Shown: positions 16,961-25,867, counted from the first letter of the stretch. The stretch is DNA of 64,000 nt from Lachnospiraceae bacterium (GCA_022792335.1 JAAWAV010000044.1:1-64000); one strand, 5' to 3'. Made by a program: numbers and translations. Notes: generated from the letters alone by a model not told the origin.

Positions 16961-18697
16961 ATGAAAAGAATGAAAAAATGGTTTGCCATGCTGCTTGCAC
17001 TGGCAATGGTTCTGGGAATGTCTGTGACAGCATTCGCAGACCCGACACAGGGGCCCGCTCCCGCTCCGGCGACAATCAGCGGCGTATATGTGGAAGATGA
17101 GATGCCCACGGTGACCGCCTATCAGATCATCAAATACAACGATGCCGGATACTATGAGGAAGTCCTGAAGGATACAATCACGAAGATCTCGGGAACGGAC
17201 GGAAATAAAGCCACTTTGAAACCCAGTTCATCAGACGTGCAGAATCTGTACTATAACAGACTGAACGATCTGAAGGATTTGAATAATGAGAAAGTTTTTA
17301 CGGCTCAGGAGTCAAACGGGGAGTTTACAGGAACTTACACCTGTGGGGACTTGGGGCTTGGAACATGGCTGGTTGTTGTATCCGGATCCAGCAAGTATTT
17401 ATACAATCCGGCGATCATCAGTGTCAGCAAGACTCCGGAAGGGCTGGACTATGGCCGCTTAAATCTTGAAACAGACACGTGGAATGACGAGACAGGAACA
17501 TACCTTAAGAGAGATGAACCGACGATTACAAAGACGGCGGAGTCTGCCGACGGGAAGGATCTAAATGTAGTCGGTACCCAGTATGGAGATATTCTGAAGT
17601 ATACCATTACAGCAGATATTCCGGCTTATACCACGGAAAGAGTGAATATTGCCTATAGCATCACTGATACAATCAAAGGTCTTGACTATGTTGTGGATGA
17701 GAAACATCCGGTTTCAGTAAAAGTTGGAATGGACGCAGAATCTGCCACTGAGGTGGATGAAGCGATCCGGCTGAAGTTTGAGAATGCAATGAAGAGTCCT
17801 AAAACGGTCAGCGAGCAGACGGATAAGGAACCGGCAGTGAAGAAAGCCGTCGTGAATGATCTGGGAGATGAGTTCTTGGTTGGTCATACCAATCAGAAGC
17901 TTATCATCGAATATTATGCACAGGTTACAAGTACTGTACTGATTAATGTAGACAGACTGAACAACAAAGCAGAGCTGGATTACAGCAACAACGATGGCAG
18001 CACCAATCATAAAGAAACTGAGACCAAGCACTATACCTTTGGTCTTGATACAACTGTGACTGGATGGAGTGAATCAGATTCGACTCATCCCACTGGTGAA
18101 TTTGTAAAGATTAACGATAAGGGCGACGTAGAATACACGGAGACTCCGGGAGAAGTGATAACAACTCAGACGGATACAAAATTCCTGAAGGGCGCCGAGT
18201 TCCAGCTTCACATTGGAAGCGCTGATGGAGCACTCTTTACAGATAAATCCGGAAAGAATACCTTCGTAACGGATGAGAACGGACGTCTGCAGATTGTTGG
18301 TCTGGACGATGCGGTCGACTATTATCTGATTGAGACCAAGGCGCCGGAAGGCTATACGCTGAACACTACTGCAATCAAGGTTCGCATCGAGGCGACTTAT
18401 GAGGAAGATCCGGTAACGAAGCTGCAGGATGTGCTTACGTCATATAAAGTGCTCATAGGAGAAGGCGAGGGACAGCAGACAGTCAGCCATTACAAATATG
18501 ACACTGTGACGGGAGAAACAGAATTTATCAACACTCCGGACACTCCCAGCAATCCTTTCGGATTCAAGAACACGACGCTTGCAAACCTTCCTTCCACCGG
18601 TGGTATCGGTACGACGATCTTTACCATCGCCGGATGCCTGATTATGATCGCCGCGGCGGGACTCTTCTTTGTAAGCCGCAGAAAGACAGCGAAATAA
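16961..18697 (+). CDS. Major pilin (SpaA/FimA-type, LPSTGG anchored)
   Basis: This 578-aa protein has a clear signal peptide (MKRMKKWFAMLLALAMVLG..., cleavage after AFA near residue 26), an N-terminal domain to about 180, a FimA-D2-type isopeptide domain (YGDILKYTITADIPAYT) and a C-terminal SpaA/Cna-B domain with the E-box YYLIETKAPEGY. It ends in LPSTGG (about 543), a membrane helix and RRKTAK. This is the layout of Gram-positive pilus shaft subunits joined by class C sortases. AAAGGAG precedes the start. A 128-bp gap with small GC-rich hairpins separates it from the adhesin. Next come 199 bp with a strong hairpin, then sortases. Confidence 0.93.
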   Translation: MKRMKKWFAMLLALAMVLGMSVTAFADPTQGPAPAPATISGVYVEDEMPTVTAYQIIKYNDAGYYEEVLKDTITKISGTDGNKATLKPSSSDVQNLYYNRLNDLKDLNNEKVFTAQESNGEFTGTYTCGDLGLGTWLVVVSGSSKYLYNPAIISVSKTPEGLDYGRLNLETDTWNDETGTYLKRDEPTITKTAESADGKDLNVVGTQYGDILKYTITADIPAYTTERVNIAYSITDTIKGLDYVVDEKHPVSVKVGMDAESATEVDEAIRLKFENAMKSPKTVSEQTDKEPAVKKAVVNDLGDEFLVGHTNQKLIIEYYAQVTSTVLINVDRLNNKAELDYSNNDGSTNHKETETKHYTFGLDTTVTGWSESDSTHPTGEFVKINDKGDVEYTETPGEVITTQTDTKFLKGAEFQLHIGSADGALFTDKSGKNTFVTDENGRLQIVGLDDAVDYYLIETKAPEGYTLNTTAIKVRIEATYEEDPVTKLQDVLTSYKVLIGEGEGQQTVSHYKYDTVTGETEFINTPDTPSNPFGFKNTTLANLPSTGGIGTTIFTIAGCLIMIAAAGLFFVSRRKTAK

Positions 18698-18813
18698 GAG
18701 CACATATTTGAGAAACATGCAAGAACAAAAAGGTACTTACAGAACGCGAGCTTACGGCTTGGTGCCGGAGATGCCTGCAGCCGCAGGAAGCGAGTGATTT
18801 AGAGGTATGAGTT

Positions 18814-18836
18814 CCCGGGGCGATTTTTGCCCCGGG
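18814..18836 (+). repeat. Strong intercistronic hairpin after the major pilin gene
   Basis: Perfect 8-bp GC stem CCCGGGGC / GCCCCGGG with loop GATTTTT, in the 199-bp gap between pilin and sortase genes. No T run follows, so it is more likely an mRNA-stability or processing element than a terminator. A second small hairpin (CCTGC/GCAGG) lies about 30 bp upstream. Confidence 0.6.
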
Positions 18837-18896
18837 CGAAACCTCCCAATGGATAGGTGTAAGAACTACCTGAATACAACAGCAAGGAGAGTCCGG

Positions 18897-19940
18897 ATGA
18901 AAAAGCACCTGGGGAAATTATGCATAATCATATTATTTTTAGCCGGCTTCTCCCTGCTGCTGTATCCATTTGTGGCAAACCAATGGAACAATTACAGGCA
19001 GAAGAAGTTGATCAACAACTATGAACAGACCGTGGCCGGGATGGAGGCGGCGGGGGAGATTGATTACGATGCAGAGTGGGCGGCCGCGCGTGCTTATAAC
19101 AAGGCGCTTCTTCCCAGCATCCTGCCAGATTCCTTTGCGGATGCGGCGGCGTCAGAAGAGGATGGAGTTTATATGTCCTGTCTGAACGTGGGGGGCAATG
19201 GAGTCATGGGAACTGTGGAGATTCCTAAGATAAACATTACAATCCCCATTTTTCATACGACCAATGAGGATGTTTTGCAGACGGCGGCGGGCCATCTGGA
19301 GGGAAGCTCTCTTCCGGTAAGCGGAGAGGACAGTCATGTAGTGATTTCAGCCCACAGAGGATTGCCCAGCGCGGCGCTTTTTACAGATTTGGATAAGATG
19401 GAAAAGGGAGATCACTTCCTTCTCCATATTCTGAATGAGATATTCTGTTATGAGATTGACAAGATTTCTGTTGTAGAACCGGAGAATACGAAGGACCTGG
19501 AAGTAGAGTATGGGGAAGATCTGGTGACACTTCTGACTTGTACGCCTTACGGGGTCAACAGCCATCGGTTGCTGGTGCGGGGCCACAGAGTCCCTTATGA
19601 GCCGGAGAAGGTTGCAGACGAGAAGGTTCCCTTCAGCAATATGAGCCTGCACACCAACTATCTTCTGTGGGTAGTGGTGGGGATTGGAATTACGCTGGTA
19701 TTCAGCTTTGTCTTATACAGACGGGAAAAACGGCTGAGAGCGAAAACAGCGAAAGTACAGGCGGAAGAACAGAAAATTTTGCCGGAGGGTGAAAAAATCT
19801 CAGAAGAAATTCTTTCACCGGAGGGAAAAGAATCGGAGGAAATTATTCTGGAAGAGACGGGACTACCGGAGGATGAAGGACTACCGGAAGAGATTTTACC
19901 GGATCCGGAAGAGAAAGTGACAGAGAAGGAGCAGCCATGA
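18897..19940 (+). CDS. Class C-like sortase with long acidic C-terminal tail
   Basis: This 347-aa sortase has N- and C-terminal membrane helices, as in pilus-polymerising class C enzymes. Catalytic parts are SAHRGLPSA (His near 151), TLLTCTPYG (Cys near 215) and HRLLVRG (Arg near 227). The usual DP[FW] lid motif is not visible. After the second helix it carries about 75 Glu/Pro-rich residues with repeated LPE-type units, unusual for sortases. The ATG at 18897 follows AAGGAG; the frame is open further upstream without a plausible start. It overlaps the next sortase gene by 4 nt. Confidence 0.93.
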   Translation: MKKHLGKLCIIILFLAGFSLLLYPFVANQWNNYRQKKLINNYEQTVAGMEAAGEIDYDAEWAAARAYNKALLPSILPDSFADAAASEEDGVYMSCLNVGGNGVMGTVEIPKINITIPIFHTTNEDVLQTAAGHLEGSSLPVSGEDSHVVISAHRGLPSAALFTDLDKMEKGDHFLLHILNEIFCYEIDKISVVEPENTKDLEVEYGEDLVTLLTCTPYGVNSHRLLVRGHRVPYEPEKVADEKVPFSNMSLHTNYLLWVVVGIGITLVFSFVLYRREKRLRAKTAKVQAEEQKILPEGEKISEEILSPEGKESEEIILEETGLPEDEGLPEEILPDPEEKVTEKEQP

Positions 19941-20833
19941 AAAGGAAGATAAGCTCGATTTTATTTGGACTTTTGTTTCTTGTAGGCTTTGGAATCCTTG
20001 CTTATCCCACTATTTCCGATCAGTGGAACACCTACCGGCAGTCAAAGCTTATTTCCAGCTATGATACGAAGGTCAGCCAGATGGCAGAGGAGGACTTTGA
20101 AGAAGTATGGGAAGCGGCCAGAGCTTACAATGGAACGTTTGCGAAAAACAGCATCCTATCAGATGTATTCGGCATTGACGGAGCAGAGGATATCAGGGAT
20201 ACGGAGTACTGGAGCGTGCTCAATGTGACCGGAGACGGAATCATGGGGTACCTTACGATTCCGAAAATTCACATCAAACTGTCCATTTATCATGGAACTT
20301 CAGAGGATGTTATCCAGACAGGCGTGGGACATTTGAACGGTACCAAGCTTCCAATTGGAGGAGAGAACAATCACAGTGTTCTTTCGGCCCACAGAGGGTT
20401 ACCCAGTGCGAAACTATTTACGGACATTGACCAGCTTGGAAGAGGAGATCGGTTTTATCTGCACATTCTGAATGAAGATCTGGCGTATGAAGTGGATCAG
20501 ATTCTGCCGATGGTTGATAAAGATGATTTCGACGCCCTGGAAGACGCGCTTAAGATTGAAGCAGGACAGGATTATGTGACGCTTTTCACCTGCACGCCCT
20601 ATGGAGTCAACAGCCACAGGCTTCTGGTGCGGGGGCACAGAGTTCCTTATGATGGTGAACTGGAATCGACGCCGGTGGAATCCATGGTGGAGGCTATCCA
20701 GAATTATTATATGTTGTATCTGCTGCTTGGTCTTGGAGTGACCATTCTGGTGATTCTGATTCTGCGTCGCGTGATAAGAGGAAAGAAGAAACCGCAGGCA
20801 GAAGGAGAGAACGGCAAGGAGGGAAAGAGTTGA
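19937..20833 (+). CDS. Second class C-like sortase
   Basis: This 298-aa protein is closely similar to the preceding sortase through the catalytic domain: LSAHRGLPSAKLFTD, TLFTCTPYGVNSHRLLVRG with Cys near 218. It has N- and C-terminal membrane helices and a short basic tail. No DP[FW] lid is seen. Two tandem sortases usually split the work between shaft polymerisation and addition of tip or base subunits, but which does what here is not decidable. Its start overlaps the previous stop (ATGA) and its own stop overlaps the TTG start of the next gene. Confidence 0.93.
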   Translation: MKRKISSILFGLLFLVGFGILAYPTISDQWNTYRQSKLISSYDTKVSQMAEEDFEEVWEAARAYNGTFAKNSILSDVFGIDGAEDIRDTEYWSVLNVTGDGIMGYLTIPKIHIKLSIYHGTSEDVIQTGVGHLNGTKLPIGGENNHSVLSAHRGLPSAKLFTDIDQLGRGDRFYLHILNEDLAYEVDQILPMVDKDDFDALEDALKIEAGQDYVTLFTCTPYGVNSHRLLVRGHRVPYDGELESTPVESMVEAIQNYYMLYLLLGLGVTILVILILRRVIRGKKKPQAEGENGKEGKS

Positions 20834-21900
20834 AGATCAGTAAGAAAGTGAGAAGATGGTGTATACCGGCTCTGGCAGCGCTTTTTATGGTTCCCTGTCT
20901 GAACCTGTTGCGGACTCAGGCAGCCGGGGGAATTGAAGTCGACAGGCCCTGCAGACTGACGATATCTGTGGACATCGGGGTGGGAAGTGGCGGCAGCAAT
21001 GCAGAATATCTGGAGGATTTTAACAGAATGTCTATTCCGGTATCTGTGTATCGGGTGGCCGATGTGGATGTGAGCGGGCAGAATTATACGCCGACGGAAC
21101 CTTTTGGAAGTCTGGATTTTACCGATCTCAGTTCAGACCATCAGGCCGAAAGTACAGCGGCCAGGTGGCAGGATCTTGCCCAGTCGGCGGACAGAATCCG
21201 GGCGGAAGTCTCGCCGGAGGAGGCCGGAAGGGTGACTCTTGAGAAGGAAGAAGGAAGTTCGGACGCAGCACAGGGCGAGATAACAGGACTCAGGCCGGGG
21301 ATGTATCTGGTGGTGCCGGAGGCTTCTTACAATCCGGATTATAGCATAGAATATACCTTTACTCCCTACCTGACGGCTCTTCCTAGCAGTGCTTATACTC
21401 TGGGCGAAGGAGAGAGTGAGGAATGGATTTATGACACTAAAATCGGTTTAAAGCCGGATGCGGTTCCCAAAGTCGGGAGATTAAATATTACCAAGATTCT
21501 GAAAGAATATAATGAGACGCTTGGGCCGGCGACTTTCGTATTCCACGTAGTGGGTGTGGATGGAAACGGAGTGACGAAATACGAGGAAGTGGCCAGTCTG
21601 ACCTTCCATGCAGCAGGAAGTGATACCATTACCCTGGAGGGGATTCCGGCAGGACTTACGGTGACAGTAACGGAGGTATATTCCGGAGCCAGTTATACAG
21701 TGGAAGGGTCTGCATCGGACAGCGCTCTTGTCTGGTCCGGGGAGGCGGTGAGCGCCGGGATTTCCGGGGAAGCATCTGTAACCTTTACGAACCGTTACGA
21801 CGGAGGAAACAGGGGCGGATACGGTGTGACCAATCATTTTGAATCAGACGGGGAGGGCGGATGGACCTGGGAGAATCCGACAACTCCGCCGGAAGATTAG
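20830..21900 (+). CDS. Secreted minor pilin-like protein without sorting signal
   Basis: This 356-aa protein starts with TTG (20830), supported by AAGGAGGG 7 nt upstream, overlapping the sortase stop. It has a signal peptide (about 1-32, ending TQAAG). An N-terminal pilin-like domain is followed by a beta-sandwich region with the FVFHVVGVDGNG and TITLEGIPAGLTVTVTEVYS motifs of pilin collagen-binding B-like (DUF5979-type) domains. It ends at WENPTTPPED with no LPxTG, membrane helix or basic tail, so it must be retained by incorporation, non-covalent binding, or be released. A basal or secreted subunit role is inferred. Confidence 0.8.
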   Translation: MKISKKVRRWCIPALAALFMVPCLNLLRTQAAGGIEVDRPCRLTISVDIGVGSGGSNAEYLEDFNRMSIPVSVYRVADVDVSGQNYTPTEPFGSLDFTDLSSDHQAESTAARWQDLAQSADRIRAEVSPEEAGRVTLEKEEGSSDAAQGEITGLRPGMYLVVPEASYNPDYSIEYTFTPYLTALPSSAYTLGEGESEEWIYDTKIGLKPDAVPKVGRLNITKILKEYNETLGPATFVFHVVGVDGNGVTKYEEVASLTFHAAGSDTITLEGIPAGLTVTVTEVYSGASYTVEGSASDSALVWSGEAVSAGISGEASVTFTNRYDGGNRGGYGVTNHFESDGEGGWTWENPTTPPED

Positions 21901-21918
21901 AAAGGAGCTGCGACAGCA

Positions 21919-22491
21919 ATGAAAACAAGAAAAAGCTATAAAAAATTATGGATGATGTCGGCCGCGGCTCTCGGTATGACGGCGTTTCTGTCCCTGGAGG
22001 ACGCGTCGGCCTATTTTACCACGTATGTGTCTGCAGGAGGCAGTCAGGTGGTGCATATGGGATCCCAGACGGAGATCCATGAGGACCTCAGCAACATGAC
22101 TAAGCACATTTCTATCACGAATACTTCGCAGATTCATGACTGTTTTGTCCGGGTGAAGGTGTTCCACAGCGGCCAGTTTGAGATCTCCTATACGGACAGA
22201 AGCGAGGGCGGAAATCTGTGGACCTATTCCGAGGCAGACGGTTACTGGTATTATGGTCCGATTCTGCCGGCGGGGGCGAGCACAGAGATTCTGGATGCGA
22301 AGATTGGAGCGTTGCCGGAAGATTTTGATCGGGACAGTTTCAATGTGGTGGTAATTCAGGAATGTACCCCGGTAGTTTACGACGAGTCAGGGAAGGAAAC
22401 GGCGGACTGGAGTACAGTCTACACAGATTATCAGGAAACGGAAGGCGGTCAGGGAATGGAAAATGACCGCAGAGAGGGGGCGGAAGGCTGA
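21919..22491 (+). CDS. TasA/camelysin-like secreted protein 1 (SipW-type signal)
   Basis: This 190-aa protein begins with a SipW-type signal region (MAAALG...-like hydrophobic core, then EDASAYFTTYVSAGG). It continues as a compact beta-rich domain with ISITNTSQIHDCFVRVKVF, as in TasA/CalY family proteins that form amyloid-like biofilm fibres. AAAGGAGCT precedes the start. The C-terminal 25 residues are acidic and disordered. It overlaps the next gene by one base. The presence of SipW at the end of the locus supports SipW-dependent processing. Confidence 0.82.
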   Translation: MKTRKSYKKLWMMSAAALGMTAFLSLEDASAYFTTYVSAGGSQVVHMGSQTEIHEDLSNMTKHISITNTSQIHDCFVRVKVFHSGQFEISYTDRSEGGNLWTYSEADGYWYYGPILPAGASTEILDAKIGALPEDFDRDSFNVVVIQECTPVVYDESGKETADWSTVYTDYQETEGGQGMENDRREGAEG

Positions 22492-23219
22492 TGGCGAAGA
22501 AGAGGATCACGTATCTGCTGCTTGTGCTGGCGGTGCTTCTGCTTATGGGAAGCGCAGTCGGTAGTACGAGGGCGGCGCTTACGTATTACAGCGAAAACTA
22601 TATGGCTGAGATTACGGTTTCTCAGATCGGCGTAAGCCTGCTTGAGAACGGGGAAGTAGTGAGCAGCCGGGATTATAACCGGAACGAATGGAAGGTGAAC
22701 ACCAACCGGGGCGGAAGTTCCGTGAATGGCGCTCTGCTTTTAAATATGTTGGGGCCGGAAGAGAAATTGGCGCTCAACAAAGAATATGAAGAGAAGCTGA
22801 CGGTGAGGAACAGCGGCTCCATCGACGAGTATGTCCGGGTTCGTATTTATCGTTATTGGATGAAGGACGGAAAGAAGATTACCACGCTCTCACCGGACCT
22901 GATCGATCTGAACCTGGTCAATGAGGAAGTCTGGGTGAAGAGTCCCAACGAGACGGCAGAGTGTACAGAGCTGTTTTATAAAGGGATTTTGGTTTCCGGC
23001 GCGGAATCAGAGGCTTTTGCGGACACCATCCGCATCGACGGTTCTGTGGCAGCGGAGGCGAAGGTGGAGAGAAACGGAGATACCATTACAACCACTTATA
23101 AATACGACGGCGTGGAGTTTCATGTGGATGTAGAAGTGGATGCAGTACAGACTCACAACGCACAGGATGCAATCAAGAGCGCCTGGGGTGTGGATGCGTC
23201 CAGCCTTGGGATTCTGTAA
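22491..23219 (+). CDS. TasA/camelysin-like secreted protein 2
   Basis: This 242-aa protein has a signal helix (ITYLLLVLAVLLLMGSAVGS) followed by TRAALTYYSENY, the A-x-(Y/F)-(F/Y) cleavage context of SipW substrates. The rest is beta-rich (EEKLTVRNSGSIDEYVRVRI) and resembles TasA-like subunits. It has no sorting signal. Start and stop of the preceding gene share a base (TGATGG), so the two are coupled and likely made together. It may co-assemble with protein 1 as major and minor fibre subunit; this is inference. Confidence 0.78.
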   Translation: MAKKRITYLLLVLAVLLLMGSAVGSTRAALTYYSENYMAEITVSQIGVSLLENGEVVSSRDYNRNEWKVNTNRGGSSVNGALLLNMLGPEEKLALNKEYEEKLTVRNSGSIDEYVRVRIYRYWMKDGKKITTLSPDLIDLNLVNEEVWVKSPNETAECTELFYKGILVSGAESEAFADTIRIDGSVAAEAKVERNGDTITTTYKYDGVEFHVDVEVDAVQTHNAQDAIKSAWGVDASSLGIL

Positions 23220-23233
23220 AGGGGGATGGAAAG

Positions 23234-24034
23234 ATGAAAAGAAGATTCAAAGGCTTAAGCCTGGCAGCGGCCCTGGTTCTGCTTCTGACCTCCTCCATGA
23301 CGGCGTTTGCGGAGGACAGACAGGGGGCCTCCGGATGGCAGGTGAGTTTTAACGGAAAGAAGATGGAGAGCAATTTCACATCAGGGGGCATGAACGACGA
23401 AGTGGGCGCCATGCAACCGGGAGATTCGGTGGAGTTGACCATCACTTTGAAAAATGATTTTGACGGCCAGGCAGACTGGTATATGAAGAATGAAGTACTT
23501 CAGTCTCTGGAAGATGCCGGGGACGCCGCTGGCGGAGCCTATGACTATCTGCTGACTTATACGGATACGGCGGGAGAAACGACGACGCTTTATTCCAGCG
23601 AAAAGTTTGGCGGAGACGGAAGGATTAACGGTGTGGGTCTCCATGGGGCGACCACGACCCTGGAAGATTATTTTTATCTGGATCGGATGGGGAGCAATGC
23701 ATCTGGGACGGTGAAACTAAAAGTGGCTCTGGACGGTGAAACTTTGGTCAACGACTACCAAAACACTCTGGCCAGATTGCAGATGGATTTTGCGACGGAG
23801 CTTGTGTCCGGGACGCCGGGAACCCCGGGGACTCCTACGACCCCTGGAGGAAATACGGGGACGCCGACTGGAAAGGTGATAAAGACCGGCGACGAGGCAG
23901 ACATTATGCGAAACCTCCTCATTATGTTCGGATCGGGATTGATACTTCTGGTGGGCGGTCTTGTGCTGCTTCGCCGGGGTAGGGAAGAAAAGGTCCCGGC
24001 AGAGACGGGAACGACGGGAGGAAAGGAGAGATAA
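23234..24034 (+). CDS. Surface protein with VIKTGD-type C-terminal anchor
   Basis: This 266-aa protein has a signal peptide (to AFAED), a beta-rich domain with WQVSFNGKKMESNFTSGG and ELTITLKNDFDGQADWYMKN, and a Thr/Pro/Gly linker (GTPGTPGTPTTPGGNTGTPT). The C-terminus is VIKTGDEADI, a membrane helix and RRGREEK. The KTGD motif in that place looks like a non-LPxTG sorting signal seen in Clostridia. Whether the two sortases here recognise it is unknown. AAGGGGGATGG-type leader before the ATG. Confidence 0.8.
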   Translation: MKRRFKGLSLAAALVLLLTSSMTAFAEDRQGASGWQVSFNGKKMESNFTSGGMNDEVGAMQPGDSVELTITLKNDFDGQADWYMKNEVLQSLEDAGDAAGGAYDYLLTYTDTAGETTTLYSSEKFGGDGRINGVGLHGATTTLEDYFYLDRMGSNASGTVKLKVALDGETLVNDYQNTLARLQMDFATELVSGTPGTPGTPTTPGGNTGTPTGKVIKTGDEADIMRNLLIMFGSGLILLVGGLVLLRRGREEKVPAETGTTGGKER

Positions 24035-24035
24035 G

Positions 24036-25091
24036 ATGAAAAACCATTTCAAATATCTGCGGATTGGCTTTTTACTCCTGTCCGTGCTCTTCTTTGTGGG
24101 CGGCCGTACTGCATTTGCCGCAGAGGAAGAGTATACTTATACGGTACGTCTGTACGCAGGAAACCAGGGGGCCCTCACCGGAGGGGGCGTGGAGGTGGAC
24201 TCTGATTCGGCGGACATTGTTTCCGACGGAGACCAGTTAGTGATTACCGGCCTGAGATACGGCGATCTGGTATCTATCCGGCCTCAGGACGCGGCAGCTT
24301 CTACAGATGCCAGATATCACGTAAGAGGGGTTCGAAGATCCGGAAGAGACAATTCGGAAGCAGAAGCGCCGGCTTTTTATGTGGGAAGCGATCGGGATTT
24401 TGTCGTGGCTTATGCAGTCAGCGGCGGGATGGCGGCATACCGGGTGGAATATGTGGATACGAATGGCGTAGAGATTATGAAGAGTGATACCTACTATGGT
24501 AATGTGGGAGAGCGGGAATATGTGTCCTCCCGTTATATTGAAGGATACCAGCCGCAGGCGCTCAATATGGTGCAGACACTTTCAGCCAATGAGGCAGAAA
24601 ATGTTTTTACCTTTGTGTATACGCCGATTCAGACACCCACAGAATCGGAACCTGCGCCGAGCCCAACCCCGACCCCGGCAGAACCGGAGGCTCCTTCGCC
24701 GGAAGCGTCTGAGGAGGCCGGTCGGCAGATTGAAGATGAGGAAGTTCCTCTGGGCGGAGATACCAACGCAAGTCAGAGAGATAACAGACAACAACAGGGC
24801 CTGTTGCCGAATCGGCAGATTGGAAACGAAAAAGTTCCTCGGGCATCCGGCCAGGAATTTCTGAAAGATAAGGATATCGACGATGAGGAGGTTCCTTTAG
24901 GAAACTATAAGGATGAGCGGAAGAATACGGTGATGGGATATCTTCCTATCTATATTGGAATCGGAACGGCAGCCGTGGCTGCTCTGGCCGTAGCGGCAGT
25001 TTTCCTGAGAAAGAGACGTAAAACGGTGGAGGCAGAGTCTATAGAAGCCATCGGGGCAGCGCATAAGAAGCCTTCTCGCCGTAGGAAGTAG
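24036..25091 (+). CDS. Membrane-anchored MucBP-like surface protein
   Basis: This 351-aa protein starts at 24036 after GAAAGGAGAG. It has a signal peptide, an N-terminal beta-domain, a MucBP-like module (about 145-205, YRVEYVDTNGVEIMKSDTYY ... FVYTP), a Pro/Glu-rich stretch and three copies of a short I-x-(D/N)E-(E/K)-VP motif (IEDEEVPLG, IGNEKVPRA, IDDEEVPLG). A membrane helix (YLPIYIGIGTAAVAALAVAA) and a basic tail RRK end it. No LPxTG is present, so it is probably held by the helix. It lies between the KTGD protein and SipW. Confidence 0.78.
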   Translation: MKNHFKYLRIGFLLLSVLFFVGGRTAFAAEEEYTYTVRLYAGNQGALTGGGVEVDSDSADIVSDGDQLVITGLRYGDLVSIRPQDAAASTDARYHVRGVRRSGRDNSEAEAPAFYVGSDRDFVVAYAVSGGMAAYRVEYVDTNGVEIMKSDTYYGNVGEREYVSSRYIEGYQPQALNMVQTLSANEAENVFTFVYTPIQTPTESEPAPSPTPTPAEPEAPSPEASEEAGRQIEDEEVPLGGDTNASQRDNRQQQGLLPNRQIGNEKVPRASGQEFLKDKDIDDEEVPLGNYKDERKNTVMGYLPIYIGIGTAAVAALAVAAVFLRKRRKTVEAESIEAIGAAHKKPSRRRK

Positions 25092-25094
25092 CCT

Positions 25095-25649
25095 ATGGGA
25101 AAAACGAAAGCGGAAAAGGCGAGAGCTGAGGGCGGAAAGGAAACCGGGAAGGCCCAAAAGCACATCCTTGGTAAAGTCTGTAGTGCTACAGGGACTCTTC
25201 TGATTGTGCTGGTGATTATTCTGTGTTCCCTTCTGGTGTTGCCAGGATTCTTCGGCTATCATATGTATCATGTATTAAGCGGCAGCATGGAACCGGAAAT
25301 GCCGGTGGGCAGTCTGATTTATGCCAAGGAGGGTCCGCCGGAGTCGGTAGAGGCAGAGGATGTGATAGCTTTTTATGGATCCTTGGAGGACTCCGGCATT
25401 ATTACCCATCGGGTATTAAAGAATAATATCGTGTCCGGTACCTTCCGGACAAAGGGGGATGCAAACGAGGAGGAAGATCCTCTTCCGATTCCCTATGAAA
25501 ATTATATTGGCAAAGTGGCGCTCACGGTTCCCTACATGGGGATGGTTCTGACCTGTATGACTTCTCTGTACGGAAAGCTGGCGGCAGTCGGCGTCATTTT
25601 GCTAGGGCTTCTTTTGAATATGGCAGGCTCTTACCGCACAAAGCGGTAA
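25095..25649 (+). CDS. sipW: Signal peptidase I, SipW (ER-type)
   Basis: This 184-aa protein has N- and C-terminal membrane helices, the nucleophile Ser64 in SGSMEPEMPVGS and His105 in GIITHRVL in place of the bacterial Lys. The Ser/His pair and TKGDANEEEDP box define the ER/archaeal-type SipW class, which in Bacillus processes TasA-like proteins. It is the last gene of the surface locus, 3 nt after the previous stop. The presence of two TasA-like substrates upstream gives it an obvious task distinct from LepB. Confidence 0.93.
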   Translation: MGKTKAEKARAEGGKETGKAQKHILGKVCSATGTLLIVLVIILCSLLVLPGFFGYHMYHVLSGSMEPEMPVGSLIYAKEGPPESVEAEDVIAFYGSLEDSGIITHRVLKNNIVSGTFRTKGDANEEEDPLPIPYENYIGKVALTVPYMGMVLTCMTSLYGKLAAVGVILLGLLLNMAGSYRTKR

Positions 25650-25664
25650 AGGGCCTGTTTTGTT

Positions 25665-25700
25665 AAAAAGAAATCTTTGGATTGACGGATTTCTTTTTTT
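25665..25700 (+). terminator. Intrinsic terminator of the surface-fibre locus
   Basis: AAAAAGAAATC (25665-25675) pairs with GATTTCTTTTT (from 25688), ending in a seven-T run. It lies 15 nt after the sipW stop and marks the end of the 6800-25649 unit. Confidence 0.85.
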
Positions 25701-25723
25701 GTGGTATTCTGTCAACAGACAAT

Positions 25724-25740
25724 ATGTCGATGGTCGACAT
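25724..25740. promoter_or_regulatory. PadR-type operator palindrome
   Basis: Perfect palindrome ATGTCGA-TGG-TCGACAT, containing ATGT-N9-ACAT, upstream of the padR-like gene. PadR regulators often bind ATGT/ACAT dyads and autoregulate. Assignment is by position and similarity. Confidence 0.6.
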
Positions 25741-25867
25741 GTTGTGTCACGATATGTTGCTGTGCGACGTATTACCAAATGGCATAATAGAAAGAAAACA
25801 GACAGAAAGCGGTAGACAGGGGGCGGCATTGGAACTTCAGGTAAAAAAGTGATAAAGAGGAAATCAT

